Notes: generated from the letters alone by a model not told the origin. DNA of 59,921 nucleotides from Paracidovorax wautersii (GCA_009912175.1 WNDQ01000022.1:1-59921); one strand, 5' to 3'; positions 45,997 to 56,075 are shown, counted from the stretch's first letter. A program made the numbers and translations.

Positions 45997-46851
45997 TCAG
46001 ATAAAACGGCGCAGCGACTGCAGGCGCAGCGCGATGGCCTCGCTGTCGTCGGCGTGCGGCTCGTTGACCAGGTAGCGCTCCAGGTCGGCCAGGGCCTGCT
46101 GGTGCAGGCCCAGTTCGGCGCGCGCCAGGCCGCGGTCGCGGTAGCTCGGCCAGTGCTCGGGCTGCAGGATGACCATGCGGTCGAGCACCGCCACCTGCCG
46201 CGCCCAGTCGTTTTGCGCGTGGTGGATTTCCTTGAGATTGCCCAGCATGCGCATGAGGATGTCGCGCGGCGCGGCATTGCGCAGGAACAGCGCCAGCGGC
46301 AGCTCGGCCTCGCCACCGCCGGCGTCCTTGGCACGCTGGAAGGGCTGCAGCCGCTCCGACAGTTCCTCGCGGCTGAGCGACTGGCCGGTGAACGGGTCGA
46401 TCACCACCTGCCCCTTGGCCAGGCTGACCTTGATCATGAAGTGCCCCGGAAAGGACACGCCCGCGGCCGGAATGCCCAGGCCCTGGGCCAGTTCCAGCCA
46501 GATCAGCGCCAGCGTGATGGGAATGCCGCGCCGCGTGCGCAGCACCGCGTGGATGTAGCTGTTGTCCGGGTCGTAGTAGTGGTTGACGTTGCCGCCAAAA
46601 CTCAGCTCACGGAAAAAGAACTGGTTGAGCACACGCAGGCGCTGCACGTGGGTGGCGTCGGCCGCCAGCCGGCGCTTGATGCGCGCCAGCAGCTGGTCGA
46701 CGTCGCCCAGCACCTGCTGGATGTCGAGTTCGGGGTACTCGTCCTGCGCGATCGAGACGGCCGCCTCCAGCAGCGGAAGCTCATCGTCGCTCTGCACCAG
46801 CGCTGAAAAATAGTCCAGGGGAGACGGGGCGGAGAGATTCAGATGATTCAT
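45997..46851 (-). CDS. SirB1-family transglutaminase-like/TPR protein
   Basis: The 284-residue cytosolic protein has a transglutaminase-like domain (NQFFFRELSFGGNVNHYYDPDNSY, RRGIPITLALIWLELAQGLG, GVSFPGHFMIKV) and a C-terminal TPR-like segment (YRDRGLARAELGLHQQALADLERYL). This matches the SirB1 family, whose function is not established. The Cys of classical transglutaminases is not evident. It lies nine bases after the murJ stop on the same strand. Confidence 0.83.
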   Translation of the reverse strand: MNHLNLSAPSPLDYFSALVQSDDELPLLEAAVSIAQDEYPELDIQQVLGDVDQLLARIKRRLAADATHVQRLRVLNQFFFRELSFGGNVNHYYDPDNSYIHAVLRTRRGIPITLALIWLELAQGLGIPAAGVSFPGHFMIKVSLAKGQVVIDPFTGQSLSREELSERLQPFQRAKDAGGGEAELPLALFLRNAAPRDILMRMLGNLKEIHHAQNDWARQVAVLDRMVILQPEHWPSYRDRGLARAELGLHQQALADLERYLVNEPHADDSEAIALRLQSLRRFI

Positions 46852-46860
46852 GGGAGAGGC

Positions 46861-48426
46861 TCACCTCTTGAGCAGTTGTCGCAGCTTCAGACCCGAAAGC
46901 GCGAGCACCACGAAATAGGCGACGCCGGCACCCGCCAGGATCGCGCTCAGCAAGCCGACGCGGTGCCAGGGCTGCGCACGCCATGCCACCCAGTCTACCG
47001 CGCCCGCCAGCCACAGGAGGCCCGCGCCCAGCAGCAGGTTGGCCACCAGAATCTGCACGCCAAACCGCCCCCAGCCCGGGCGCGGCACGTACAGGCGCCG
47101 GCGCAGCAGCCCCACCAGCAGGCAGGCCGCGTTGATCATCGCGCCCAGGCCGATGGCCAGCGCCAGCCCCGCGTGGGCCAGCCAGGGCACCAGCGCCAGG
47201 TTCAGCAACTGGGTGAGCACCAGCACCATCACCGCGATCTTGACGGGCGTGCGGATGTCCTGGTTGGCGTAGAACCCCGGCGCCAGCACCTTGATGGCCA
47301 CCAGCCCCAGCAGGCCGGCGCCATAGCCCGACAGCGCCAGCGCCACCTGCTGTACGTCGCGGTCGGCAAACGCGCCGTAGTGGTAGAGCACGGCCACCAG
47401 CGGCTTGGCAAAGACCAGCAGGCCGACCGCGCAGGGCACGGCCAGCAGCACGACCAGGCGCAGGCCCCAGTCCAGCATGGCCGAGTACTGGGTCTCGTCG
47501 CCGCTGGCGCGCGCGGCCGAGAGCTGCGGCATCAGCACCACGCCCAGCGCCACGCCCAGCATGGCCGTGGGAAATTCCATCAGCCGGTCGGCGTAGGACA
47601 GCCAGCTCACGCTGCCCGGCCCCAGGTAGGACGCGATCTGCGTGTTGATGATGAGCGAGATCTGCGCCACGCTCACCCCCAGCAGCGCCGGCAGCATGAG
47701 CTTGAGCACACGCTGCGTGGCTGCATCGCACCAGGCCTCGCGCAACGCCGACGGCCGCAGCCGGATGCGCGGCAGCAGCCCCAACCGCCGCAGCGCCGGC
47801 ACCTGCACCACCAGTTGCAGCACGCCACCCAGCATCACGCCCACCGCCATGGCGTAGATCGGCTCGATCCCCCAGCGCGCGAACAGCGGCGCGCCGAACC
47901 AGGCCGCCGCGATCATGCAGACGTTGAGCAGCACGGGCGTGGCCGCCGGCACCACAAAATGCCGCCAGGTGTTGAGCACGGCCGCAGCCAGCGCCACCAG
48001 CGACATGCAGGCGATGTAGGGAAACATCAGCCGCGTCATCAGCACGGCGGCGTCGTAGCCGTGCGGGGTCTGGCGCAGGCCCGAGGCCAGCACCCAGACC
48101 ATGAGCGGCGAGGCCAGCACGCCCAGCACGCTCACGCCCACCAGCACCCAGGCCAGCACGGTGGCGATCTGGTCAATCAACTGGCGCGTCTGCTGCTCGG
48201 TGCCGGTGGCCCGGCTGGCGGCCAGCACGGGCACGAAGGCCTGGCTGAAGGCGCCCTCGGCGAACAGGCGCCGGAACAGGTTGGGAATGCGGAAGGCGAC
48301 GTTGAAGGCGTCGGTCAGCGCGCTGGCACCGAAGGCCGAGGCCATGAGAAGCTCACGCGCCAGTCCCGTGATGCGGGAGAGCAGCGTGAACAGCGAGACG
48401 GTGGAGGCAGATTTGAAGAGGCTCAC
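46861..48426 (-). CDS. murJ: Lipid II flippase MurJ
   Basis: MurJ moves lipid-linked peptidoglycan precursor across the inner membrane. The 521-residue protein starts at GTG 48426 (MSLFKSASTVSLFTLLSRITGLARE) and has about 14 hydrophobic segments. Conserved segments include FGASALTDAFNVAFRIPNLFRRLFAEGAFSQAFVPV and SWLSYADRLMEFPTAMLGVALG. Frames open upstream are not protein-like. It is divergent from rpsT, an arrangement common in betaproteobacteria. Confidence 0.94.
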   Translation of the reverse strand: MSLFKSASTVSLFTLLSRITGLARELLMASAFGASALTDAFNVAFRIPNLFRRLFAEGAFSQAFVPVLAASRATGTEQQTRQLIDQIATVLAWVLVGVSVLGVLASPLMVWVLASGLRQTPHGYDAAVLMTRLMFPYIACMSLVALAAAVLNTWRHFVVPAATPVLLNVCMIAAAWFGAPLFARWGIEPIYAMAVGVMLGGVLQLVVQVPALRRLGLLPRIRLRPSALREAWCDAATQRVLKLMLPALLGVSVAQISLIINTQIASYLGPGSVSWLSYADRLMEFPTAMLGVALGVVLMPQLSAARASGDETQYSAMLDWGLRLVVLLAVPCAVGLLVFAKPLVAVLYHYGAFADRDVQQVALALSGYGAGLLGLVAIKVLAPGFYANQDIRTPVKIAVMVLVLTQLLNLALVPWLAHAGLALAIGLGAMINAACLLVGLLRRRLYVPRPGWGRFGVQILVANLLLGAGLLWLAGAVDWVAWRAQPWHRVGLLSAILAGAGVAYFVVLALSGLKLRQLLKR

Positions 48427-48478
48427 GGCCCGGGAGTGTAGCGAGGCAGGCACGGCGCACGGCGCGAACCATGCGCTT

Positions 48479-48507
48479 TTGCCCTGGGGACCGGCTGGTG
48501 CTAGAAT
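48479..48507 (+). promoter_or_regulatory. rpsT: Sigma-70 promoter of rpsT
   Basis: TTGCCC (48479-48484), a 17-base spacer and TAGAAT (48502-48507) form a good promoter 47 bases before the rpsT start. The leader contains AAGGATT, a plausible ribosome site. Confidence 0.7.
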
Positions 48508-48554
48508 ATTCGGTTTTGCTGGCATCATCCTCAAACCTTTAAGGATTACTGAAC

Positions 48555-48860
48555 ATGGCAACCAAGCCCAAGAAGAAGAAGAACCCCCGTCTGGCATCGG
48601 GCCGCAAGCGCGTCCGCCAGGACGTCAAGCTCAACGCAGCCAACACCTCGCTGCGCTCCAAATACCGCACCTTCGTCAAGAACGTCGAGAAGGCCGTTGT
48701 GGCCGGCGACAAGGTCAAGGCGACCGAACTGTTCGCCAAGGCTCAAAGCGTCATCGACAGCATTGCCGACAAGGGCATCTTCCACAAGAACAAGGCCGCT
48801 CGCGACAAGAGCCGCCTGGCTGCCAAGGTCAAGGCCCTGGCACTGCAAGCCGCCGCCTGA
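48555..48860 (+). CDS. rpsT: 30S ribosomal protein S20
   Basis: S20 binds 16S rRNA and is needed for small-subunit assembly. The 101-residue protein has the Lys/Arg-rich start ([20 protein letters not shown]) and the helical body with [21 protein letters not shown] and [19 protein letters not shown]. It is slightly longer than E. coli S20 (87), as in other betaproteobacteria. It has its own promoter and terminator. Confidence 0.97.
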   Translation: MATKPKKKKNPRLASGRKRVRQDVKLNAANTSLRSKYRTFVKNVEKAVVAGDKVKATELFAKAQSVIDSIADKGIFHKNKAARDKSRLAAKVKALALQAAA

Positions 48861-48941
48861 GGCTTTACCCCAGGCACACCCCGCACGGGGCGGATGACCG
48901 CCCTGCTGTTTGAACCGGGTGCGCTGCCAGCAAAAAAAGAG

Positions 48942-48965
48942 AACCCGCCTTCGGGCGGTTTTTTC
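48942..48965 (+). terminator. Rho-independent terminator after rpsT
   Basis: CCGCC-TTCG-GGCGG with a stable UUCG-type loop is followed by TTTTTT. Upstream A residues (CAAAAAAAGA) could let the convergent DUF3579 transcript use it as well. Confidence 0.88.
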
Positions 48966-48982
48966 TTGGGCGCGTGATTTAT

Positions 48983-49306
48983 TTATGGCTTCTTGCCGGG
49001 CGCGTCGAGGTAACACATCTCGGCAATGACCAGGCCGTTGTCGCGCGCGAAGTTCATGACGAAATCCCAGGCCATGGGCTCGGCTTCCTGCAGGTCGCGG
49101 TGCACGACCACGACCTTGATGCCGCCGTGCTGGGTCGGGAAACACCAGGGCGAATAGCCCAGATGGCTGCCCGGCCCCGAGGCGCCGCCCGGGCGGAACT
49201 GGCTCATCACCCCCGCCAGGCGCTCGGCCCAGTCGCTCGGGCGAAACGTGCGGCCGTCCTGCGTGATGCCCTGGATGAAGACTTCTTTGGCGGTGGGTTC
49301 GGTCAT
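48983..49306 (-). CDS. DUF3579 domain protein
   Basis: A 107-residue cytosolic protein of unknown function, typical of betaproteobacteria. It starts at ATG 49306 (MTEPTAKEVFIQGITQDGRTF) and carries FRPSDWAERLAGVMSQF, YSPWCFPTQHGGIKVVVVHRDL and the closing VIAEMCYLDAP. The open frame extends far upstream but is Arg/His-rich and not protein-like. It is divergent from argD with a 258-base gap in which no site was recognised. Confidence 0.85.
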   Translation of the reverse strand: MTEPTAKEVFIQGITQDGRTFRPSDWAERLAGVMSQFRPGGASGPGSHLGYSPWCFPTQHGGIKVVVVHRDLQEAEPMAWDFVMNFARDNGLVIAEMCYLDAPGKKP

Positions 49307-49564
49307 TGAATGGCGGTGGCGCGGGCTGGCTGGCGACCACGGGCGCCGACGGAACGTCCGGCTGCGGTGGTGGGCGACGGGTGATTCTAGCGCCCGGCGC
49401 CGCATACGCCGCAGCCACGCCGTCACATCACAGCAATGCGAATCTCTCAGCAATACAGCCATCCGGGCGTCACGGCTGGGCTCTAGAATTCCGCATGCCC
49501 GCCGCCGGCAGCGCCGCCATCCGGCCGCACGGCGGTTTTTCATCCTTTCTTCGGAGTCCCGTCC

Positions 49565-50773
49565 ATGACCACCCCGCCCCTCGAAGCCGCTTCGCCCCAC
49601 GTGATGCCGACCTACGGCCGCCTGCCCATCGCGTTCGAGCGCGGCGAAGGCGTGTGGCTGTGGGACGTCAACGGCAAGAAGTACCTCGACAGCCTGGCGG
49701 GCGTGGCGGTCAACACGCTGGGCCATGCCCACCCCGAATTCGTCGCGGCACTGCGCGAGCAGGTCGGCCGGCTCATCCACACCTCCAACTACTTCCACGT
49801 GACGCTGCAGGAGCAACTGGCCGCGCGGCTGACGGCGCTGTCGGGCCTGACCAATGCCTTCTTCTGCTCGACCGGCCTGGAAGCCAACGAGGCGATGATC
49901 AAGATCGCCCGCAAGTTCGGCCATGACAAGGGCATCACCCGCCCCAAGATCGTGGTCTACGAGCACGCCTTCCACGGCCGCTCGCTGGCCACGCTCTCGG
50001 CCACCGGCAACCCCAAGGTGCAGGCCGGCTTCGGCCCGCTGGTCGAGGGCTTCGTGCGGGTGCCGATCAACGACATCGCAGCCATCAAACAGATCACGCA
50101 GGACGACCCCGACGTGGTGGCCGTGATGTTCGAAGTCATCCAGGGCGAAGGCGGCATTCACGAGATGCAGGCCCAGTACCTGCGCGAGCTGCGCGCGCTG
50201 TGCGACGAGCGCGGCTGGCTGATGCTGATCGACGAGGTGCAGACCGGCATCGCGCGCACCGGCAAGTGGTTCGGCTTCCAGTGGGCCGGCATCCAGCCCG
50301 ACGTGATCTCGCTGGCCAAGGGACTGGGCAGCGGCGTGCCGGTGGGCGCGGTGCTGGCGGGACCTGCCGCCGCCGGCGTCTTCAAGCCCGGCAACCACGG
50401 CAGCACCTTCGGCGGCAACCCGCTGGCCATGCGCGCGGGCGTCGAGACGCTGCGCATCATCGAACAAAGCGGCCTGCTGGCCAATGCGTCGGCCATCGGC
50501 GAACACATCCGCACCCGCGTGCGCCAGGAACTCGAAGGCACGGCCGGCTTCGTCGAGGTGCGCGGCCAGGGCCTGCTCATCGGCATCGAGCTGGCGCATT
50601 CGTGCGGCGACCTCATGGGCCTGGCCGCCGAGGCCGGCCTGCTGCTGTCGGTCACGGCCGATCGTGTGGTGCGGCTGGTTCCTCCGCTTATCATCACCCA
50701 GGCCGAAGCCGATCAGCTCGTGGGCATCCTGGTGCCGCTGATCCAGCGGTTCCTGGCCGCCAAGTCGGCCTGA
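49565..50773 (+). CDS. argD: Acetylornithine aminotransferase
   Basis: This PLP enzyme transaminates N-acetylglutamate semialdehyde to N-acetylornithine in arginine synthesis. The 402-residue class III aminotransferase shows FCSTGLEANEAMIKIARKFG, HAFHGRSLATLSATGNPK, IDEVQTGIARTGKWFGFQ and SLAKGLGSG, with the PLP-binding Lys at 252, and GNHGSTFGGNPLA. argF follows after 71 bases, so the two steps of the same pathway are linked. Confidence 0.93.
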   Translation: MTTPPLEAASPHVMPTYGRLPIAFERGEGVWLWDVNGKKYLDSLAGVAVNTLGHAHPEFVAALREQVGRLIHTSNYFHVTLQEQLAARLTALSGLTNAFFCSTGLEANEAMIKIARKFGHDKGITRPKIVVYEHAFHGRSLATLSATGNPKVQAGFGPLVEGFVRVPINDIAAIKQITQDDPDVVAVMFEVIQGEGGIHEMQAQYLRELRALCDERGWLMLIDEVQTGIARTGKWFGFQWAGIQPDVISLAKGLGSGVPVGAVLAGPAAAGVFKPGNHGSTFGGNPLAMRAGVETLRIIEQSGLLANASAIGEHIRTRVRQELEGTAGFVEVRGQGLLIGIELAHSCGDLMGLAAEAGLLLSVTADRVVRLVPPLIITQAEADQLVGILVPLIQRFLAAKSA

Positions 50774-50844
50774 CCACCCGCTGATTCGCCCCGCCCGGCG
50801 CGCCTTTTTGAAGGCCTGCCGGGCTGTTCCATTTGGACCGCGAC

Positions 50845-51759
50845 ATGAAACATTACCTGCAATTCAAGGACCTGAGCGCCGAGGACTACGCCCACCTGTT
50901 CGAGCGGTCTGCCGTCATCAAGAAGAAATTCAAGAACTACGAGAAGTACCAGCCCCTGCTCGACCGCACCGTGGCGCTGATCTTCGAGAAAGCCTCGACC
51001 CGCACGCGTGTGAGCTTCGAGGCTGGCACCTACCAGCTCGGCGGCAGCGTGGTGCACCTGACCACCGGCGACAGCCAGCTCGGCCGCGCCGAGCCGATCG
51101 AGGACTCGGCCCGCGTCATCAGCCGCATGGTCGACCTGGTGATGATCCGCACCTTCGAGCAAAGCAAGATCGCACGTTTTGCCGCCCACTCGCGCGTGCC
51201 CGTCATCAACGGCCTGACCAACGAATTCCACCCCTGCCAGATCCTGGCCGACATCTTCACCTACATCGAGCACCGCGGCTCCATCCAGGGCAAGACCGTG
51301 GCCTGGGTGGGCGACGGCAACAACATGGCCAACACCTGGCTGCAGGCGGCCGAGCTGCTGGGTTTTACCGTGCACGTGAGCACGCCCTCGGGCTACGAGG
51401 TCGACAGCCAGGTCACAGGCGTGGCCACCGGCTCGCACTACAAGGTGTTCAAGGACCAGCTGGAAGCCTGCCGTGGCGCCGACCTCATCACCACCGACGT
51501 GTGGACCTCGATGGGCTACGAAGCCGAGAACGAGGCCCGCCGCAAGGCCTTCGCCGACTGGTACGTGGACGCCGAGATGATGGCCGCGGCCAAGCCCGAC
51601 GCGCTCTTCATGCACTGCCTGCCAGCCCACCGCGGCGAGGAAGTCGAGGCCGACGTCATCGACGGCCCGCAGTCGGTCGTCTGGGACGAGGCCGAGAACC
51701 GCATGCACGTGCAAAAGGCGCTGATGGAGTTCCTGCTGCTGGGCAAGGTCCAGGACTGA
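50845..51759 (+). CDS. argF: Ornithine carbamoyltransferase
   Basis: ArgF joins carbamoyl phosphate and ornithine to give citrulline. The 304-residue protein has the carbamoyl-phosphate loop STRTR at 51-55, the HPCQ motif at 129-132, DVWTSMG, and the HCLP motif with the active Cys at 258. ATG 50845 gives the usual length; a TTG four codons earlier is in frame. A strong terminator follows. Confidence 0.96.
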   Translation: MKHYLQFKDLSAEDYAHLFERSAVIKKKFKNYEKYQPLLDRTVALIFEKASTRTRVSFEAGTYQLGGSVVHLTTGDSQLGRAEPIEDSARVISRMVDLVMIRTFEQSKIARFAAHSRVPVINGLTNEFHPCQILADIFTYIEHRGSIQGKTVAWVGDGNNMANTWLQAAELLGFTVHVSTPSGYEVDSQVTGVATGSHYKVFKDQLEACRGADLITTDVWTSMGYEAENEARRKAFADWYVDAEMMAAAKPDALFMHCLPAHRGEEVEADVIDGPQSVVWDEAENRMHVQKALMEFLLLGKVQD

Positions 51760-51782
51760 GCGGCTTCAGCCCCAGGCACCCC

Positions 51783-51812
51783 GAGCCACCGCCAGCCGGT
51801 GGCTCTTTTTTT
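51783..51812 (+). terminator. Rho-independent terminator after argD-argF
   Basis: A 9-bp stem (GAGCCACCG / CGGTGGCTC) with a five-base loop is followed by seven T residues, 24 bases after the argF stop. Confidence 0.9.
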
Positions 51813-51887
51813 GTCGCTGGGCCGTCACGCCGCTGACACGGCCGCGCCGGAGACTGCGGATCTTTCCGCACCGCCCATTTTCCGACG

Positions 51888-53324
51888 ATGAAGCCTGGAC
51901 ACCCCGCTCCGCTTTCCACAGCCCAACGCCGGCGCCGCCTGGCTGCGCTTCCGGCCTGCCTGGCCCTGCTGCTTGCCGCGTCGGCCGCGCAGGCCCAAAG
52001 CCCGAGCGCCACGGACGCGCCGCTGTACCCCGCGCGGCTGGCCGGCCACGCCATCCTGCCCGCGCAGAGCTTTGTGGCCGCCCCCAAGGATGCGCCCACC
52101 GATCTGCGCGTGAGCGGCAAGTTCACCACTGGCACACGCGTGACCCAGCCCGGCAGCATCGAGGGCAAGTCGGGCGGGCGCCCCACGGGCGTGTCGCTGC
52201 CCTTCCAGGGCCAGCCGCTGCAGGGGCATTCGGGTATCAAACGCATGGCCGACGGCACCTTCTGGCTGCTCACCGACAACGGCGCGGGCAGCAAGGCCAA
52301 CTCGCCCGACTTCATGCTCTACCTCAACCACTACAAGGTGGATTTCAAGAGCGGCCGGCTGCAGCGGCTGTCCACGGTCTTCCTGCACGACCCGGACAAA
52401 AAGGTGCCGTTTCGCATCGCCCATGAGTCGACGCGCGCACGCTACCTGACCGGCAGCGACTTCGACCCCGAAAGCTTCCAGTTCGCCGGCGGCGCGCTGT
52501 GGATTGGCGAGGAATTCGGCCCCTTCCTGATCAAGGCCGACCTGCAGGGCAAGGTGCTTGCGGTCTACGACACGCGTGTCGACGACAAGACCGTGCGTTC
52601 GCCCGACCACCCATCGCTGACCACGCCGGCCGCGCCCGGCGGCCAGGTCACGTTCGAGGTGCGGCGCTCCAAGGGCTTCGAGGGCATGGCCGCCTCGCCC
52701 GACGGCAGCAAGCTCTACGCGCTGCTCGAAGGCCCGCTGTGGCAGGCCGACCGCCAGGCCTACGAACAAATCGACGGCCACGAAGCCCTGCGCATTCTGG
52801 AGTTCGACACGGTCCGCGGCGAATGGACCGGCCGCTCGTGGTTCTACCCGCTCGACGGCAGCGGCCACGCCATCGGCGACTTCAACCTGATCGACGCCCA
52901 GTCCTCGCCCAATGGCAGCCAGGCCGTGGGCCTCATCATCGAACGCGACAACGGCGAAGGCACGGCCGACCGCGCCTGCCCGGCCGGCACCAAACGCCCC
53001 GACTGCTTCGACGACATCGCCAAGTTCAAGCGCGTCTACAAGGTGGCCTTCGGCGACGACAACGTCGGCCAGGCGGTGCGCAAGGTGGGCGCCATCGACC
53101 TGCTCGCCATCCAGGACCCGGACCGGCTCGCACGCAAGCCGCTCAACGACGGCGTGTTCCAGTTTCCGTTCTTCACCATCGAGAACGTGGACGTGGTCGA
53201 CGAACGCCACATCGTGGTCGGCAACGACAACAACCTGCCCTTTTCCAGCAGCCGCGAGCCCAACCGCGCGGACGACAACGAACTCATCCTGCTGGACGTG
53301 GGCGAGCTGATGCAGGCGCGCTGA
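51888..53324 (+). CDS. Secreted esterase-like protein of the phytase-like family
   Basis: The 478-residue protein has a signal peptide (about 1-37, ending SAAQAQ) and a beta-propeller of the esterase-like activity of phytase family. Landmarks are HSGIKRMADGTFWLLTDNGAG, DFDPESFQFAGGALWIGEEFGPFLIKAD, KGFEGMAASPDG and NVDVVDERHIVVGNDNNLPF. The substrate is unknown, although phosphoester or sugar-lactone hydrolysis has been suggested for relatives. It is convergent with the lactonase-like gene, 13 bases apart. Confidence 0.82.
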   Translation: MKPGHPAPLSTAQRRRRLAALPACLALLLAASAAQAQSPSATDAPLYPARLAGHAILPAQSFVAAPKDAPTDLRVSGKFTTGTRVTQPGSIEGKSGGRPTGVSLPFQGQPLQGHSGIKRMADGTFWLLTDNGAGSKANSPDFMLYLNHYKVDFKSGRLQRLSTVFLHDPDKKVPFRIAHESTRARYLTGSDFDPESFQFAGGALWIGEEFGPFLIKADLQGKVLAVYDTRVDDKTVRSPDHPSLTTPAAPGGQVTFEVRRSKGFEGMAASPDGSKLYALLEGPLWQADRQAYEQIDGHEALRILEFDTVRGEWTGRSWFYPLDGSGHAIGDFNLIDAQSSPNGSQAVGLIIERDNGEGTADRACPAGTKRPDCFDDIAKFKRVYKVAFGDDNVGQAVRKVGAIDLLAIQDPDRLARKPLNDGVFQFPFFTIENVDVVDERHIVVGNDNNLPFSSSREPNRADDNELILLDVGELMQAR

Positions 53325-53337
53325 AGCGCTGCGCTTC

Positions 53338-54382
53338 TCAAGGCCGCACGATCTCGATCCAGTTGGGATTGCGGCCCAGGTCCACACGCTGGCGCGCCTC
53401 CAGCGCGCCCGACGCCGGGTCGATGGCGTAGACCGTCAGTGCGTTCGACTGCTGGCCGGCCGCCAGCAGCCAGCGCCCGTCGGGGTCGATGTTGAAGCCG
53501 CGCGGCTGCTTTTCGGTGGGGACTTGCGTGACGCGGGTGAGCGCGCCCGTTGCAGCGTCGACCCGGAAACCCGTGAGCGTGTCCGACGAGCGGTCCGACG
53601 CGTACAGGAAACGCCCGTCAGGCGTGAGGTGCAGGTCGGCCGCCGCCAGCTGGGCGGTCTTGACGAAGCCGTCGGGCAGCAGCGTGGCCGTGCCGGCCGG
53701 CGACAACGTGCCCTGCTGCGCGTCGTAGGCATAGCTGGCGACGCAGCTCGTTGGTGACGAACACCCAGCGGCCTTGCGGATGAAAGACCAGGTGGCGTGG
53801 ACCGGCGCCCGGTGCGCTGGAGGTCCAGGCCTGCACATTGGGCGTGAGCGCGCCGGTGGCCGCGTCGAACGTGAACTGATGCACACGGTCGTCGCCCAGG
53901 CTGGTCGAGAACACAAAACGGTTGCCGGGCGCGGCCAGGATCGAATGCGCGTTGCGCCCGGTCTTGACCACCGACGCGGCCGCCTGGCGCACCGCGCCGT
54001 CGCCGTCGATGGGGCTGACCGACACCAGCCCGCCGCCATAGGACGCGGCCAGCAGAAAACGCCCGCTGCGGTCGGTGGACACATAGGCCATGCTGTCGGG
54101 CAGCGGCGCGGTCGCCAGCAGTTCGAGCCGGCCGCTGGCCGTGTCGATGGCATAGGTCTGCACCGCGTAGGGCTGGCTGCGGATGCCCGCGTACAGGAAA
54201 CGCCGATCGGGGCTGATGGCCAGCGGCATCACCATGCCGCCGGTCTGTACCTGGGCCACGGGCTCGACGCGCCCACTCGATTCGTCCAGCCGCAGCACGC
54301 GGATCTCCTGGCTGTCGGCGTTGGACACGTAGACCCAGGTGGGGGCGGCCACGGGCTCGGTTGCGGGCAAGGTCACGGGCAT
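53338..54382 (-). pseudogene. 6-phosphogluconolactonase-like beta-propeller lactonase, interrupted by a frame change
   Basis: A seven-bladed propeller lactonase (Pgl/YbhE type) that could open a sugar lactone before garD acts. From ATG 54382 the first frame reads VYVSNADSQEIRVLRLDESSG to GRWVFVTNEL. The homologous sequence then continues in another frame (VASYAYDAQQGTLSPAG) to PNWIEIVRP at the stop. A loss of about eight bases, or any equivalent shift, near 53735-53755 would explain it. Repaired length is about 350 residues, normal for the family. It lies 55 bases after garD on the same strand. Confidence 0.83.
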
Positions 54383-54437
54383 GTCGAAAAGTCTCCGGAT
54401 GTTGTTGGAAGCATGAAGCGCGCGCCGGCAGCGCCGC

Positions 54438-56030
54438 TCAGGTCACCGGCGTCGGGTTGAACAGGGCCAGCGAGTTCTGCAGGCCCAGCGCCTCGGCGCA
54501 CGATTTCTTGCGGCCGCTGGCCACGTCGAGCATGGTGTGGAACAGCTCCCAGCCCACGTCGGCAATGGTGGCCTCGCCCGTGGCGATGCGGCCGGCGTTG
54601 ACGTCCATCAGATCGAACCAGCGGCGTGCCAGGTCGTTGCGCGTGGCGACCTTGATGACGGGCACCTCGGCCAAGCCGTAGGGTGTGCCGCGCCCGGTCG
54701 TGAAGACGTGCAGGTTGACGCCCGCGGCCAGTTGCAGCGTGCCGCAGATGAAGTCACTGGCCGGCGTGGCGCCGAAGATCAGGCCCTTGCGCGTGAGTTT
54801 TTCGCCCGGCGAGAGCACCCCCGCGATGGGCTGCGAGCCCGACTTGACGATCGAGCCCATGGCTTTTTCGACGATGTTGGACAGCCCGCCCTTCTTGTTG
54901 CCGGGCGTGGTGTTGGCGCTGCGGTCGGCGCTGCCGCGCTGCAGGTAGCGGTCGTACCAGTCCATCTCGCGAATCAGCGCCTGCGCCACCTCGGGCGTGG
55001 CCGCGCGCGCGGTGAGCTGGCCGATGCCGTCGCGCACCTCGGTGTTCTCGGAAAAGATCACGGTGCCGCCCGCGCGCACGATCAGGTCGGCGGCAAAACC
55101 CACGGCCGGGTTGGCGGTCACGCCCGAGAAGGCGTCGCTGCCACCGCACTGCACGCCCACGGCCAGGTCCGAGACCGGGCAGCTCACGCGGCGGCGCGCG
55201 TCGAGCTTGATGAGGTGTTTTTCGGCCGTGCGCATGATGGCGTCGATCATGGACTCGAAGCCCACGTTCTCTTCGTCCTGCAGCGTGACCAGGTCGGGCA
55301 GGCCGCGCTCGTCGGCGATCGGGATGACGCCGGCCGGCAGTAGCCGCTCGGGCTGGAGTTTTTCGCAGCCCAGGCTGACCACCATGGCGGTGCCGCCAAA
55401 GTTGGGATTGAGGCTGATGTTGCTCAGCGTACGGATGGGGATGACCGCGTCGGGCGCATCGATCGCCACGCCGCAGCCGTAGGTGTGCTCCAGGCTCACC
55501 ACGTCGTCGACGTGCGGGTATTTGGGCAGCAGCTCGGCCTTGATGCGCCGCACCGCATGGTCGACCACGCCCGAGACGCACTGCACGGTCGAGGTGATCG
55601 CCAGGATGTTGCGCGTGCCCACCGTGCCGTCGACGTTGCGGTAGCCCTCGAAGGTGTAGCCCTCCAGCGGGCCCAGGTCGGGCGCCAGCACGGTGGCAAT
55701 CGGCAGGTCGTCCAGGCCGGGCGGCGCCGGCATGGTGGTCACACGTTCGTTGACCCAGCTGCCGCGCGGCAAGGGCTTGGCGGCGTAGCCGATCACCACG
55801 TTGTAGCGAATCACGGCCTCGCCTTCGGCCAGGTCTTTCAGCGCGACCTTGTGCCCCTGGGGCACGTGCTCGACCAGCGTCAGGCCGTCCGGGAAGGACG
55901 TGCCGGCGGGCAGGCCGCCGTCGTTGGCGACGATGGCGACGTTGTCGTGGTCATGGATGCGGATGTAGAGCGGCGCCAGCGTCTGGGCGCTGGCGGCGGC
56001 AAGGCTGGCACCGGGTGTCGTGGATGGCAT
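54438..56030 (-). CDS. garD: Galactarate dehydratase (UxaA/GarD family)
   Basis: GarD dehydrates galactarate to 5-dehydro-4-deoxyglucarate. The 530-residue protein has an N-terminal SAF domain (about 18-95, [23 protein letters not shown]) and the UxaA core with [51 protein letters not shown] and [17 protein letters not shown]. The family also contains altronate dehydratases; neighbourhood (kdgD, MFS, semialdehyde dehydrogenase) favours an aldarate substrate. It follows the MFS gene by 45 bases in one transcript. Confidence 0.9.
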   Translation of the reverse strand: MPSTTPGASLAAASAQTLAPLYIRIHDHDNVAIVANDGGLPAGTSFPDGLTLVEHVPQGHKVALKDLAEGEAVIRYNVVIGYAAKPLPRGSWVNERVTTMPAPPGLDDLPIATVLAPDLGPLEGYTFEGYRNVDGTVGTRNILAITSTVQCVSGVVDHAVRRIKAELLPKYPHVDDVVSLEHTYGCGVAIDAPDAVIPIRTLSNISLNPNFGGTAMVVSLGCEKLQPERLLPAGVIPIADERGLPDLVTLQDEENVGFESMIDAIMRTAEKHLIKLDARRRVSCPVSDLAVGVQCGGSDAFSGVTANPAVGFAADLIVRAGGTVIFSENTEVRDGIGQLTARAATPEVAQALIREMDWYDRYLQRGSADRSANTTPGNKKGGLSNIVEKAMGSIVKSGSQPIAGVLSPGEKLTRKGLIFGATPASDFICGTLQLAAGVNLHVFTTGRGTPYGLAEVPVIKVATRNDLARRWFDLMDVNAGRIATGEATIADVGWELFHTMLDVASGRKKSCAEALGLQNSLALFNPTPVT

Positions 56031-56075
56031 CGTGGAGGGTCTTTGTCGTTCGGGGGAAGCAGGAAACAGGGCCGG

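Noticed and set aside
46843-48441. Plus-strand frame opposite murJ
   Set aside because: His/Gln/Arg-rich shadow of a membrane protein gene.
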